DNA from: Ensifer sp. WSM1721
GTDB lineage: Bacteria > Pseudomonadota > Alphaproteobacteria > Rhizobiales > Rhizobiaceae
Assembly: GCF_000513895.2 (NCBI RefSeq)
Contig: NZ_CP165782.1
Coordinates: 2,805,501 to 2,869,500, forward strand
Reading direction: 5' to 3'
Length of the DNA stretch: 64,000 bases
This document shows positions 57,335-64,000 of this stretch, piece after piece (position 1 is the first letter of the stretch; the number at the start of each line of letters is the position of its first letter). The position numbers were made by a program, and so were the translations under genes. The notes below the pieces were generated by a model that was given only the letters and a program-made list of their open reading frames with translations, had not been told where the DNA came from and made no database searches.

Positions 57335-58831
57335 ATGAACGACAAGACAGAAACCGCCGGCCTCTCGTCCGACGCGACGGAAGTACGCGCCCAAAAGCTG
57401 AACCTCCTGCGCGAGCAGATCGGCGATGTCTATCCGGCGCATTTCCACCGGACGATGACCAATGCGGAACTGGCTTCGAAATACCAGGACCTCGTGCCGG
57501 ATACCGAAACGCAGGACGTCGTAACCGTCGCGGGACGCGTCTATTCTTCGCGCAATTCCGGCATGTTCATGGACATCCATGACGCCTCCGGCAAGATCCA
57601 GATCTTCTCGCACAAGGACACGACGCCGGAAGAGGCACGTGCGCTCCTGCCGATGATCGACCTCGGCGACATCATCGGCGTCACCGGCGTTGTCCGCCGT
57701 ACGAAGCGCGGCGAGCTGACGATCAACGCGCAGCAGATCACGATGCTGACCAAGTCGCTGCTGCCGATGCCGGAAAAGTATCACGGACTTGCCGACATCG
57801 AGACGCGTTACCGTAAGCGCTATCTCGACATCATGGTCAACGAGGAATCGAAGCTCCGCTTCCAGCAGAGAAGCCGCATCGTCTCAGGCATTCGCCGTTT
57901 CCTCGAGGACGAAGGCTTCATGGAAGTGGAAACGCCGATGCTGCAGCCGATCTACGGCGGTGCCACGGCCGAGCCCTTCAAGACCCATCACAACACGCTG
58001 AAGCTCGACATGTATCTGCGCATCGCGCCCGAGCTCTACCTGAAGCGCGTGCTGGTATCGGGCCTCACCGACAAGGTCTTCGAGATCAACCGCAATTTCC
58101 GCAACGAAGGCGTCTCTACCCGGCACAATCCGGAATTCACGATGATGGAGTGCTACTGGGCCTACGCCGATTACGACGACATGATGGGCCTCGTCGAACG
58201 GCTGTTCGAGACGCTGGCGCTGACGGTCCACGGCAAAACCGAGTTCGAGTTCGGCGACAAGCAGCTCTCCTTCAAGGGACCGTTCCCGCGCGTCTCCATG
58301 CCGGCTGCCGTCAAGGACGCAACCGGTGTCGACTTCCTTGCGATCCAGAGCGACGAGGAAGCGCGCCAGGCAGCCCGCAATGCCGGGATCGAGGTCGAGA
58401 AGGATGCGACCTGGGGCGAAGTCCTCGCCTTCATCTTCGAGGAGAAAGTCGAGGCGACCCTGATCCAGCCGGCCCACGTTATCCATTTCCCGAAGGACAT
58501 CTCGCCCTTCGCCAAGGAAGTGCCGGGTGAACCGCGGCTCGTCGAGCGCTTCGAGACCTATTGCAACGGCTGGGAGATCGGCAACGCCTTCTCCGAACTC
58601 AACGACCCGGTCGAGCAGCGCGCCCGCATGGTCGAGCAGATGGAGCAGTCGCATGCCCGCGGTGAGAAGGAAAAGACGCTGGACGAGGACTTCCTCGACG
58701 CGATGGACCAGGGCATGCCGCCCGCCGGCGGCTTGGGCATCGGCGTCGATCGGCTGATCATGCTGCTCACCAACTCGCCGTCGATCCGCGACGTCATTCT
58801 CTTCCCGGCACGACGCCACAAGGCCGATTAA
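57335..58831 (+). CDS. lysS: Lysyl-tRNA synthetase, class II
   Basis: 498 residues. An N-terminal OB fold (VTVAGRVYSSRNSGMFMDIH) precedes the class II core: motif 1 FLEDEGFMEVETPMLQ, motif 2 FRNEGVSTRHNPEFTMMEC, motif 3 GLGIGVDRLIMLLTN. Many alphaproteobacteria instead use a class I LysRS, so the class II enzyme here may coexist with another. AGGACAGGACC precedes the ATG; it forms an operon with gltX and ends at a strong terminator. Confidence 0.95.
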   Translation: MNDKTETAGLSSDATEVRAQKLNLLREQIGDVYPAHFHRTMTNAELASKYQDLVPDTETQDVVTVAGRVYSSRNSGMFMDIHDASGKIQIFSHKDTTPEEARALLPMIDLGDIIGVTGVVRRTKRGELTINAQQITMLTKSLLPMPEKYHGLADIETRYRKRYLDIMVNEESKLRFQQRSRIVSGIRRFLEDEGFMEVETPMLQPIYGGATAEPFKTHHNTLKLDMYLRIAPELYLKRVLVSGLTDKVFEINRNFRNEGVSTRHNPEFTMMECYWAYADYDDMMGLVERLFETLALTVHGKTEFEFGDKQLSFKGPFPRVSMPAAVKDATGVDFLAIQSDEEARQAARNAGIEVEKDATWGEVLAFIFEEKVEATLIQPAHVIHFPKDISPFAKEVPGEPRLVERFETYCNGWEIGNAFSELNDPVEQRARMVEQMEQSHARGEKEKTLDEDFLDAMDQGMPPAGGLGIGVDRLIMLLTNSPSIRDVILFPARRHKAD

Positions 58832-58856
58832 GCCAGCGACAGCCGCTCGGAGACAC

Positions 58857-58878
58857 GCCCATCGCGCAAGCGGTGGGC
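58857..58878 (+). terminator. Terminator of gltX-lysS
   Basis: 9-bp stem gcccatcgc / gcggtgggc (one G-T pair) with a GCAA tetraloop, followed by TTTCCGTTTG. 25 bases past the stop. Confidence 0.82.
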
Positions 58879-58952
58879 TTTCCGTTTGTGAGCTAACTCT
58901 TTGAAACTGCGCAATTCCGAACGGGAAACCGCTATCTCTTCATGGAATTGCT

Positions 58953-59600
58953 CTAGTGGCCGCCGTGCCCTTCGGCATCCGCGGTCGTCTCCTTGGCTGC
59001 TGGCGCGGTATCCGCACCTTCCATCTCCGCCGCTGCCGGATCAATGCATAAGGAGCGATCGTCCATCCTGGCCATGATGGCGCGTACCTCGTCCAACCCG
59101 AGCGTGACGAGCTTGCCGCGGAACATGCCGGCCGCATTGGCCATGGCCTCGTTGTAGGAGGCGCGGAACGGCTCATCCATACCTGGGACGCTGCGCGGGC
59201 CGGGAGCGAAGAGCACGTCCGCTCCGACCGCCGCGCCGCGCGCGCCGGCGCGATCCTCTGGACCCGCCGCATCGAGTACGACCACTTGATAGAGGTCTGC
59301 CTTTTCCTTGTTGGCGAGCGCGCCGACGACGCGCAGCGCCGTTCTGATCCGCTCCGGTCCGCCCGCTCTGTCCGTCTTCACATGCATGCGGATCCAGCGT
59401 TGGCCGTTGTGGTCGAGCTTCAGCGTCCTGAGCGCCGTGCATTCGAGACCGGAAGCGGACGGCTCCGCAAATCGGCTGAGTATCTGGTCGCGGCCGACAT
59501 AGACGGCGGCGGCGCCGGAGGCAGCAGAGACCCCGAACGCGGCGGACAGGATGACCACCAGCCGCTTCGACGGGCGCAATTTGCTGAGGATTGCCTTCAC
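58953..59600 (-). CDS. Membrane-anchored hypothetical protein
   Basis: 215 residues. After a basic start (KAILSKLRPSKR) comes one hydrophobic helix (LVVILSAAFGVSAASGAAAVYV), so the body is periplasmic. The folded part includes CTALRTLKLDHNGQRWIRMH, ERIRTALRVVGALANKE and LYQVVVLD, and the tail is Ala/Thr/His-rich (AEGHGGH). I recognise no named family. Convergent with lysS. Confidence 0.7.
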   Translation of the reverse strand: MKAILSKLRPSKRLVVILSAAFGVSAASGAAAVYVGRDQILSRFAEPSASGLECTALRTLKLDHNGQRWIRMHVKTDRAGGPERIRTALRVVGALANKEKADLYQVVVLDAAGPEDRAGARGAAVGADVLFAPGPRSVPGMDEPFRASYNEAMANAAGMFRGKLVTLGLDEVRAIMARMDDRSLCIDPAAAEMEGADTAPAAKETTADAEGHGGH

Positions 59601-59837
59601 GGGGCGGCTCCGCTGTCGTCGTCAAGGTTGCAAGAAAAACTTAAGGGCTCCCTCAACGATAGGCCAACCACCTTTCGGAAAGTTTAAGCGGGAAAGCATG
59701 CGGCTGCAGCATGCCGCTTTAACCACCGGAACGCCGACGCAAGCGATTGACTTTCGCTCGCGCCTTGTCCATTTGCCGCCTTCACGACGTTACGAACAGG
59801 ACGCAGCCGGCGGCCGCCTTTGAGGAAGAGAAGACGC

Positions 59838-60791
59838 ATGCACAAGGTTATTTTCGATACTGACCCGGGCGTCGACGACGCCATGGCCCTTCTCTTCCTG
59901 CACCGCCATCCGGCCATCGACCTCGTCGGCATCACCACGGTTTTCGGCAACGCCTCGGTCGAGACGACCACCCGCAACGCGCTTTTTCTCAAGCGGTCCT
60001 GGGATATCGCGGCACCGGTCGCAAAGGGGATCGGCGAAACTCTCGATTCCGGACGGCCGCATGTCGGCTGGCCCACGAGCGTTCACGGCGATGACGGACT
60101 CGGCAATATCGACGTGCCGAGCGAGATCGACATGCCGCTCGACCCGCGGCCCGCGCATCGCTTCATCATCGACACGGTTCGCGCCAATCCCGGCGAGGTG
60201 ACGCTCGTCGCCGTCGGCCGCATGACCAATCTGGCGCGGGCGCTTCGTGACGACCCCGACATCGCCACCCTCGTGAAGAGCGTCGTGATCATGGGCGGCG
60301 CCTTTGACGTTCCGGGCAACATCACCCCGGCCGCGGAAGCCAACATCCACGGTGACCCGGAAGCGGCGGATCTCGTGATGACATCACCCTGGCCCGTGAC
60401 CGTCATCGGGCTCGACGTGACGATGCGGACCGTGATGACACGCGCCATGCTCTCCGACATCGCCGAGCGCGGCGGCGCGCCGGCCAGGCTTCTTTATGAC
60501 ATCTCGCAATTCTACGTCGACTTCTACGAGCAGCATGTCGAGGACGGCATGGTCGTTCACGACAGTTGCGCCTGCGCCTATGTCGTCGCGCCGGACCTGT
60601 TCCGAACCCGTAGCGGCGCCATCCGCGTAGTATGCGGCGGCGTCGCCGACGGTCAGACGATCCAGAAGCCGGATGGGCGGCTTTTCCCCCCGAATGCCTG
60701 GGACGGACTGCCGAGCCAGCAGGCCTGCATGGGCATCGATGCCGGCGCGGTGTTGAAACTCATCGGTGAAACACTAGCGAACGGGCTTTAG
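59838..60791 (+). CDS. Inosine/uridine-preferring nucleoside hydrolase
   Basis: 317 residues from ATG 59838 (GAGGAAGAG). Calcium-site motif VIFDTDPGVDDAMALLFL at residues 4-21, then TTVFGNASVETTTRNAL, SVVIMGGAFDVPGNITP, EANIHGDPEAADLV, and VHDSCACAYVV with the conserved His-Asp. Hydrolyses N-glycosidic bonds of ribonucleosides for salvage. The upstream 237 bases include a low-GC stretch (59635-59700) suitable for a promoter. Confidence 0.93.
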   Translation: MHKVIFDTDPGVDDAMALLFLHRHPAIDLVGITTVFGNASVETTTRNALFLKRSWDIAAPVAKGIGETLDSGRPHVGWPTSVHGDDGLGNIDVPSEIDMPLDPRPAHRFIIDTVRANPGEVTLVAVGRMTNLARALRDDPDIATLVKSVVIMGGAFDVPGNITPAAEANIHGDPEAADLVMTSPWPVTVIGLDVTMRTVMTRAMLSDIAERGGAPARLLYDISQFYVDFYEQHVEDGMVVHDSCACAYVVAPDLFRTRSGAIRVVCGGVADGQTIQKPDGRLFPPNAWDGLPSQQACMGIDAGAVLKLIGETLANGL

Positions 60792-60802
60792 CCCCCAAAA
60801 AA

Positions 60803-60963
60803 GCCCCTCCCCAACCCCTCCCCCACAGGTGGGAGAGGCTTCAGCGCTCGCGGCGCTCGCCTGCGGTTTGCCAACCTTCGCACCTGACGCAAAGGTCTGG
60901 ATGAGACGGAGACGGTGCGGCCAGTAAGCCCCCCCACCTGTGGGGAGGGGTTTGGGAGGGGTC
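60803..60963. repeat. Long inverted-repeat intergenic element, copy B
   Basis: Left arm 60803-60838 (cccctccccaacccctcccc...) and right arm 60930-60963 (cccccccacctgtggggagg...) are complementary over about 30 bases and could form one long hairpin. The loop encodes nothing convincing. It shares the arm type and the cagtaagccc word with copy A at 42571-42768. It fills most of the 268-base gap upstream of the exonuclease gene. Confidence 0.7.
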
Positions 60964-61059
60964 TTGGCAGGTCGCGGCACGCCCGAACGGCCGTAACGCA
61001 CACCGAAAAACTTGCGCGGATAGCTGGCAGATACGCCAGCGCCGGCTATCTTTCTCGGC

Positions 61060-62070
61060 ATGAAGCCGGACAAGTTGCTCTACCCCGCCCCAAAAGGGCT
61101 CTACTGCGAACTCGGGAACTTCTATATCGACCCGGTGCAGCCGGTCGAGAGGGCGCTCATCACGCATGGACATTCCGATCACGCGCGCGCCGGTCATGGT
61201 CATGTCCTCGCGACGCGCGAGACGCTGGACATCATGCGTCTGCGCTATGGCGATGGCTTCTGCGGCGCTAGCACAATAGCGCGCTTCGGCGAAACGATCG
61301 CGATCAACGGCGTGAGGGTCACTTTCCGGCCGGCCGGGCATGTGCTCGGTTCGGCGCAGGTATGCGTCGAGGCGGACGGGACGCGGATCGTCGTCTCCGG
61401 CGATTACAAGCGGAGGGCGGATCCGACCTGCCCGCCCTTCGAGCCGATCAGCTGCGATGTCTTCATCACCGAGGCGACTTTCGGCCTGCCGGTGTTTCAC
61501 CACCCGGACGACGAAAGAGAGATTGCACGCCTCCTCATGTCGCTGAAGCAGTTTCCCGAGCGCGCCCATGTGGTCGGCGCCTACGCGCTCGGAAAGGCCC
61601 AGCGCGTTATCGCGCTCCTGCGGCGGCAGGGCTACGACGAGCCGATCCATATCCATGGTGCGCTCGCGAAGCTCTGCGATTATTACCAGAGCCAAGGCAT
61701 CGACCTCGGCGATATCCGTCCGGCGACCCTCGGCCCCGAAAGCCGCCAGGACTTCGCCGGGATGATCGTCATCGGCCCGCCGGCGGCCTTCGCCGAGCGA
61801 TGGGCGCGGCGCTTCGCCGATCCGCTTGCCAGCTTCGCCTCCGGCTGGATGCTCATCCGCCAGCGGGCCAAGCAGCGCGGCGTCGAGTTGCCGCTCGTCA
61901 TATCCGATCATTGCGACTGGGCGGAACTGACGGAGACGATACGCGAGGTCGCGCCGGCGGAGGTCTGGGTGACGCACGGCCGCGAGGAAGCGTTGGTACG
62001 CTGGTGCGAGTTGCAGGGCATCCCGGCACGCCCGCTCCACTTGGTCGGTTACGAGGACGAGGGAGAATGA
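61060..62070 (+). CDS. Ligase-associated DNA exonuclease (metallo-beta-lactamase fold)
   Basis: 336 residues. Metallo-beta-lactamase motif ITHGHSDHARAGH (His36, His38, Asp40, His41), then PAGHVLGSAQV, SGDYKRRADP with the metal Asp, and a beta-CASP-like insertion ending VISDHCDWAEL and VWVTHGREEAL. Known as the ligase-associated exonuclease family (TIGR04122-like), related to Artemis/SNM1. It precedes the DNA ligase by three bases, so the two probably act together in end-joining or strand-break repair. Confidence 0.92.
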   Translation: MKPDKLLYPAPKGLYCELGNFYIDPVQPVERALITHGHSDHARAGHGHVLATRETLDIMRLRYGDGFCGASTIARFGETIAINGVRVTFRPAGHVLGSAQVCVEADGTRIVVSGDYKRRADPTCPPFEPISCDVFITEATFGLPVFHHPDDEREIARLLMSLKQFPERAHVVGAYALGKAQRVIALLRRQGYDEPIHIHGALAKLCDYYQSQGIDLGDIRPATLGPESRQDFAGMIVIGPPAAFAERWARRFADPLASFASGWMLIRQRAKQRGVELPLVISDHCDWAELTETIREVAPAEVWVTHGREEALVRWCELQGIPARPLHLVGYEDEGE

Positions 62071-62073
62071 CGG

Positions 62074-63687
62074 ATGAAAACCTTCGCCGAACTCCTCGAC
62101 CGCCTCGTTCTGACGCCGCAACGGAACGGCAAGATACGGCTGCTCGCCGATTATTTCCGCAGCACCCCCGATCCGAGCCGGGGCTACGCGCTCGCGGCGA
62201 TCGCCGGGACGCTCTCGCTCAACACGGTGAAGCCGGCGCTCATCCGCGACCTGCTGCTCGAACGCATGGACGAGGTACTGTTCCATTACTCCTACGACTA
62301 TGTCGGCGACCTCGCGGAAACGGTTTCGCTTGCCTGGGAGCCTCCGGAGGGTATTGCGCCTGCAGACATTTCGCTCGGCGAGGCTGTCGAGCGGCTTCAG
62401 AGAGCGGGGCGTTCCGAGGTGCGTTCGCTCGTCCGCGACATGCTGGACCGGCTGGACACCTCCGGCCGATTTGCGCTGCTGAAACTCGTCACCGGAGGCT
62501 TGCGGATCGGCGCCTCGGCGCGGCTCGCCAAGCAGGCGCTGGCGGAAATGGGCGGCAAGGAAGTGGGCGAGATCGAAACGCTTTGGCACGGATTGGCGCC
62601 GCCTTATCTGCCCCTCTTCCTCTGGCTGACCGGCCAGGCGGAAATGCCGGTACTGAAGACACCCGCCGTCTTCCACTCGGTCATGCTTGCGACGCCGATT
62701 GGCGAGGGCGATCTCGAGGGGCTCGATCCGGCCGACTTCGCGGCGGAATGGAAATGGGACGGCATCCGCGTCCAGCTTGCCAATGTCGGCGGGCTTCGGC
62801 GCCTCTATTCGCGTAGCGGCGACGAGATCTCGGCCGCCTTTCCGGAGATCCTCGAAGCGGCCGACTTTTCCGGCGTGATCGACGGCGAGCTGCTGGTCGG
62901 CGGAACGATGCGCAGCAACCGCGCGACCGCCACCTTCGCCGACTTGCAGCAACGGCTGAACCGCAAGACCGTCAGCCGCAAGCTGCTGGAGGATTATCCC
63001 GCCTTCGTTCGCGGCTACGACATCCTCTTTTCAGGCGAGCGTGACATCCGGCCCGAGCCCTTTCGCGTCCGCCGCGAGGCCTTGTCGGCTCTGATCGAGG
63101 CCGCCTCGCCCCAGCATTTCGATCTCTCGCCTCTCGTCGCCTTCTCGACCTGGAAAGAACTCGACCGCCTGCGCTCCGACCCTCCGGATCCCGTGATCGA
63201 GGGCGTGATGCTGAAGCGACTCGATTCGCCCTACGTGGCCGGACGAGCGAAGGGCCCCTGGTTCAAGTGGAAGCGGGCGCCGTTCAACATCGATGCCGTG
63301 CTGATGTATGCTCAGCGCGGCCACGGCAAGCGGTCCAGCTACTATTCCGATTTCACCTTCGGCGTCTGGGCCGAGAGCGAAGGCGTGACCAGTCTGGTGC
63401 CCGTCGGCAAGGCCTATTTCGGCTTCACCGACGCCGAACTCGAAATCCTCGACCGTTTCGTGCGCGACAACACGGTCGAGCGCTTCGGTCCCGTGCGGGC
63501 GGTGCGCGCCGAGCCCGACGCCGGCTTCGTCGTCGAGGTTGCCTTCGAAGGTCTCAACCGCTCGACCCGGCACAAGTCAGGCGTGGCCATGCGTTTTCCG
63601 CGCATCGCGCGGCTCAGGCCCGACAAGCTGCCCCGCGACGCCGACAGGCTGGAGACCTTGCAAGCGATGATCGGGATAAAAGCCTAG
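62074..63687 (+). CDS. ATP-dependent DNA ligase
   Basis: 537 residues. N-terminal helical DNA-binding domain, then nucleotidyl transferase core: motif I EWKWDGIRVQL with adenylated Lys227, motif III FVRGYDILF, motif IV EGVMLKR, motif V GPWFKWKR, and a C-terminal OB domain. Belongs to the cis-acting ligase group that travels with the MBL exonuclease, separate from LigD. GAGGGAGAATGACGG precedes the ATG. No helicase (Lhr) or MPE phosphoesterase gene, common in this cluster, follows. Confidence 0.94.
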   Translation: MKTFAELLDRLVLTPQRNGKIRLLADYFRSTPDPSRGYALAAIAGTLSLNTVKPALIRDLLLERMDEVLFHYSYDYVGDLAETVSLAWEPPEGIAPADISLGEAVERLQRAGRSEVRSLVRDMLDRLDTSGRFALLKLVTGGLRIGASARLAKQALAEMGGKEVGEIETLWHGLAPPYLPLFLWLTGQAEMPVLKTPAVFHSVMLATPIGEGDLEGLDPADFAAEWKWDGIRVQLANVGGLRRLYSRSGDEISAAFPEILEAADFSGVIDGELLVGGTMRSNRATATFADLQQRLNRKTVSRKLLEDYPAFVRGYDILFSGERDIRPEPFRVRREALSALIEAASPQHFDLSPLVAFSTWKELDRLRSDPPDPVIEGVMLKRLDSPYVAGRAKGPWFKWKRAPFNIDAVLMYAQRGHGKRSSYYSDFTFGVWAESEGVTSLVPVGKAYFGFTDAELEILDRFVRDNTVERFGPVRAVRAEPDAGFVVEVAFEGLNRSTRHKSGVAMRFPRIARLRPDKLPRDADRLETLQAMIGIKA

Positions 63688-63688
63688 T

Positions 63689-63733
63689 GCATGTCGCCCA
63701 AAAGTGTGCAGCGCTTTTGGGACATCGACATGC
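63689..63733 (+). repeat. Second-type rhizobial palindromic repeat
   Basis: gcatgtcg-cccaaaag ... cttttggg-acat-cgacatgc: an outer 8-bp and an inner 8-bp pair with a 4-base bulge, followed by tcaaaaacaaaggagctaaagcg. This motif is a familiar intergenic repeat in Rhizobium and Sinorhizobium, distinct from the RIME copies elsewhere in the window. It begins right at the ligase stop and may double as its terminator. Confidence 0.65.
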
Positions 63734-63771
63734 TCAAAAACAAAGGAGCTAAAGCGAACTCAGCTATTTCA

Positions 63772-63844
63772 GCGAATGCGAATGAAGAATTGTTAAGGAG
63801 AGTTTGGAATATTCAAGCTGACTAACGCACCAGTTCGCATTCGC
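63772..63844 (+). other. Long-range inverted repeat ahead of the last gene
   Basis: gcgaatgcgaa (63772-63782) and ttcgcattcgc (63834-63844) are perfectly complementary 11-mers with a 51-base loop that contains an AAGGAGA ribosome-site-like word not followed by a usable start codon. Confidence 0.5.
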
Positions 63845-63855
63845 AGGGCCGTCTT

Positions 63856-64000
63856 GTGTCAGAAACAAATCTTCAGCATCTTGGGAAATCCCGCCTCTCG
63901 CGATTTCTGACGCTCAATTATCTGCCGGCAATGATCGCGACCTTTGTTGTTCTGATTGCCGGCATCCTCGCCGACAATCAGAACCGGATCATTTCGGACG
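63856..64000 (+). CDS. Membrane sensor protein, N-terminal fragment (3' cut by window)
   Basis: 48 codons from GTG 63856 run off the window end. After the basic leader (SETNLQHLGKSRLSRFLTLN) comes a hydrophobic helix (YLPAMIATFVVLIAGILA) and DNQNRIISD. The layout fits a membrane-anchored sensor such as a CHASE-domain GGDEF/EAL or kinase protein, but nothing in the fragment decides it. Only a weak AGGGC site is upstream; the repeat pair at 63772/63834 ends 11 bases before the start. Confidence 0.6.
   Translation, partial: MSETNLQHLGKSRLSRFLTLNYLPAMIATFVVLIAGILADNQNRIISD

Noticed and set aside
60841..62952. 703-codon minus-strand ORF opposite the exonuclease and ligase genes
   Set aside because: Shadow frame of two genes with intact catalytic motifs.
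1..64000. CRISPR array, prophage, integrase or tRNA-linked island
   Set aside because: No regularly spaced repeats, phage structural genes, integrase, or recognisable tRNA gene were seen; gene content is ordinary chromosomal.

Overview
The window is chromosomal DNA from an alphaproteobacterium of the order Rhizobiales, most probably Sinorhizobium/Ensifer. It is GC-rich, carries several copies of a roughly 100-bp two-palindrome repeat that looks like the rhizobial intergenic mosaic element RIME, has a three-gene transhydrogenase, a soxBDAG-type sarcosine oxidase, two-gene-per-function regulators typical of rhizobia, and a xylA-xylB-LacI / emrAB-TetR / gltX-lysS order that I recall from Sinorhizobium meliloti. 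Assignment is by recognition, not by a search. Nothing looks like a phage, plasmid core, integron or CRISPR array, and I found no tRNA or rRNA gene.

Layout. 1-2.2 kb: end of glgX, then a MaoC-like hydratase overlapping a DUF2332 gene. 2.5-7.7 kb (minus): soxB-soxD-soxA-soxG for sarcosine oxidation, followed by rpsU (plus). 8.5-11.5 kb: TPR lipoprotein, DUF992 exported protein, class III adenylate cyclase. 11.7-15.2 kb (minus): pntAA-pntAB-pntB and a small cytochrome aa3 subunit IV. 15.4-21.6 kb: a membrane GGDEF-EAL protein with a broken GGDEF motif, a PuuD-like amidotransferase, a D-2-hydroxyacid dehydrogenase, a LacI and a MarR regulator. 21.7-25.7 kb (plus): creatininase-like amidohydrolase, CobW GTPase with a His-rich loop, WD40 protein, LysE exporter. 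25.9-29.2 kb: GNAT, lysine/ornithine decarboxylase with a long structured leader (speF-like), LysR. 29.3-31.9 kb: DUF1007 plus RcnA-like metal exporter, small membrane protein, GNAT. 32.2-36.8 kb: DUF533, KDPG aldolase, CYTH-CHAD pair, TrhO, GFA-family protein. 36.9-39.4 kb (minus): metN-metI-metQ. 39.8-48.1 kb (minus): a sugar block with GH1 beta-glucosidase, Gfo/Idh/MocA oxidoreductase plus TIM-barrel isomerase/epimerase, xylA, xylB and a LacI repressor. 48.1-53.2 kb: metallophosphatase, emrB, emrA and divergent TetR emrR. 53.2-58.8 kb: VOC protein, AraC-GyrI regulator, TerC, gltX, lysS. 59-64 kb: membrane-anchored hypothetical, nucleoside hydrolase, ligase-associated exonuclease, ATP-dependent DNA ligase, and the first 48 codons of a membrane protein cut by the window end.

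How genes work together. The clearest functional units are the sox operon (sarcosine to glycine plus formaldehyde/C1), the pnt operon (NADPH supply from the proton gradient), metNIQ (methionine uptake), LacI-xylB-xylA (xylose to xylulose-5-phosphate), emrR/emrAB (drug or flavonoid efflux under TetR control), CYTH-CHAD (polyphosphate-type chemistry) and exonuclease-ligase (DNA end repair). Best new leads are regulatory. The decarboxylase leader contains a 98-codon ORF that ends in an ATGA overlap with the decarboxylase start, inside what I read as an speF-type RNA. The emrA-emrR intergenic space holds overlapping back-to-back promoters, each with a GAACC-N4-GGTTC operator at its start point, and emrR is preceded by a 31-36 codon leader ORF that also ends in an ATGA overlap. 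Several perfect LacI-type operators can be read, and one RIME copy appears to have inserted into the loop of an older terminator hairpin.
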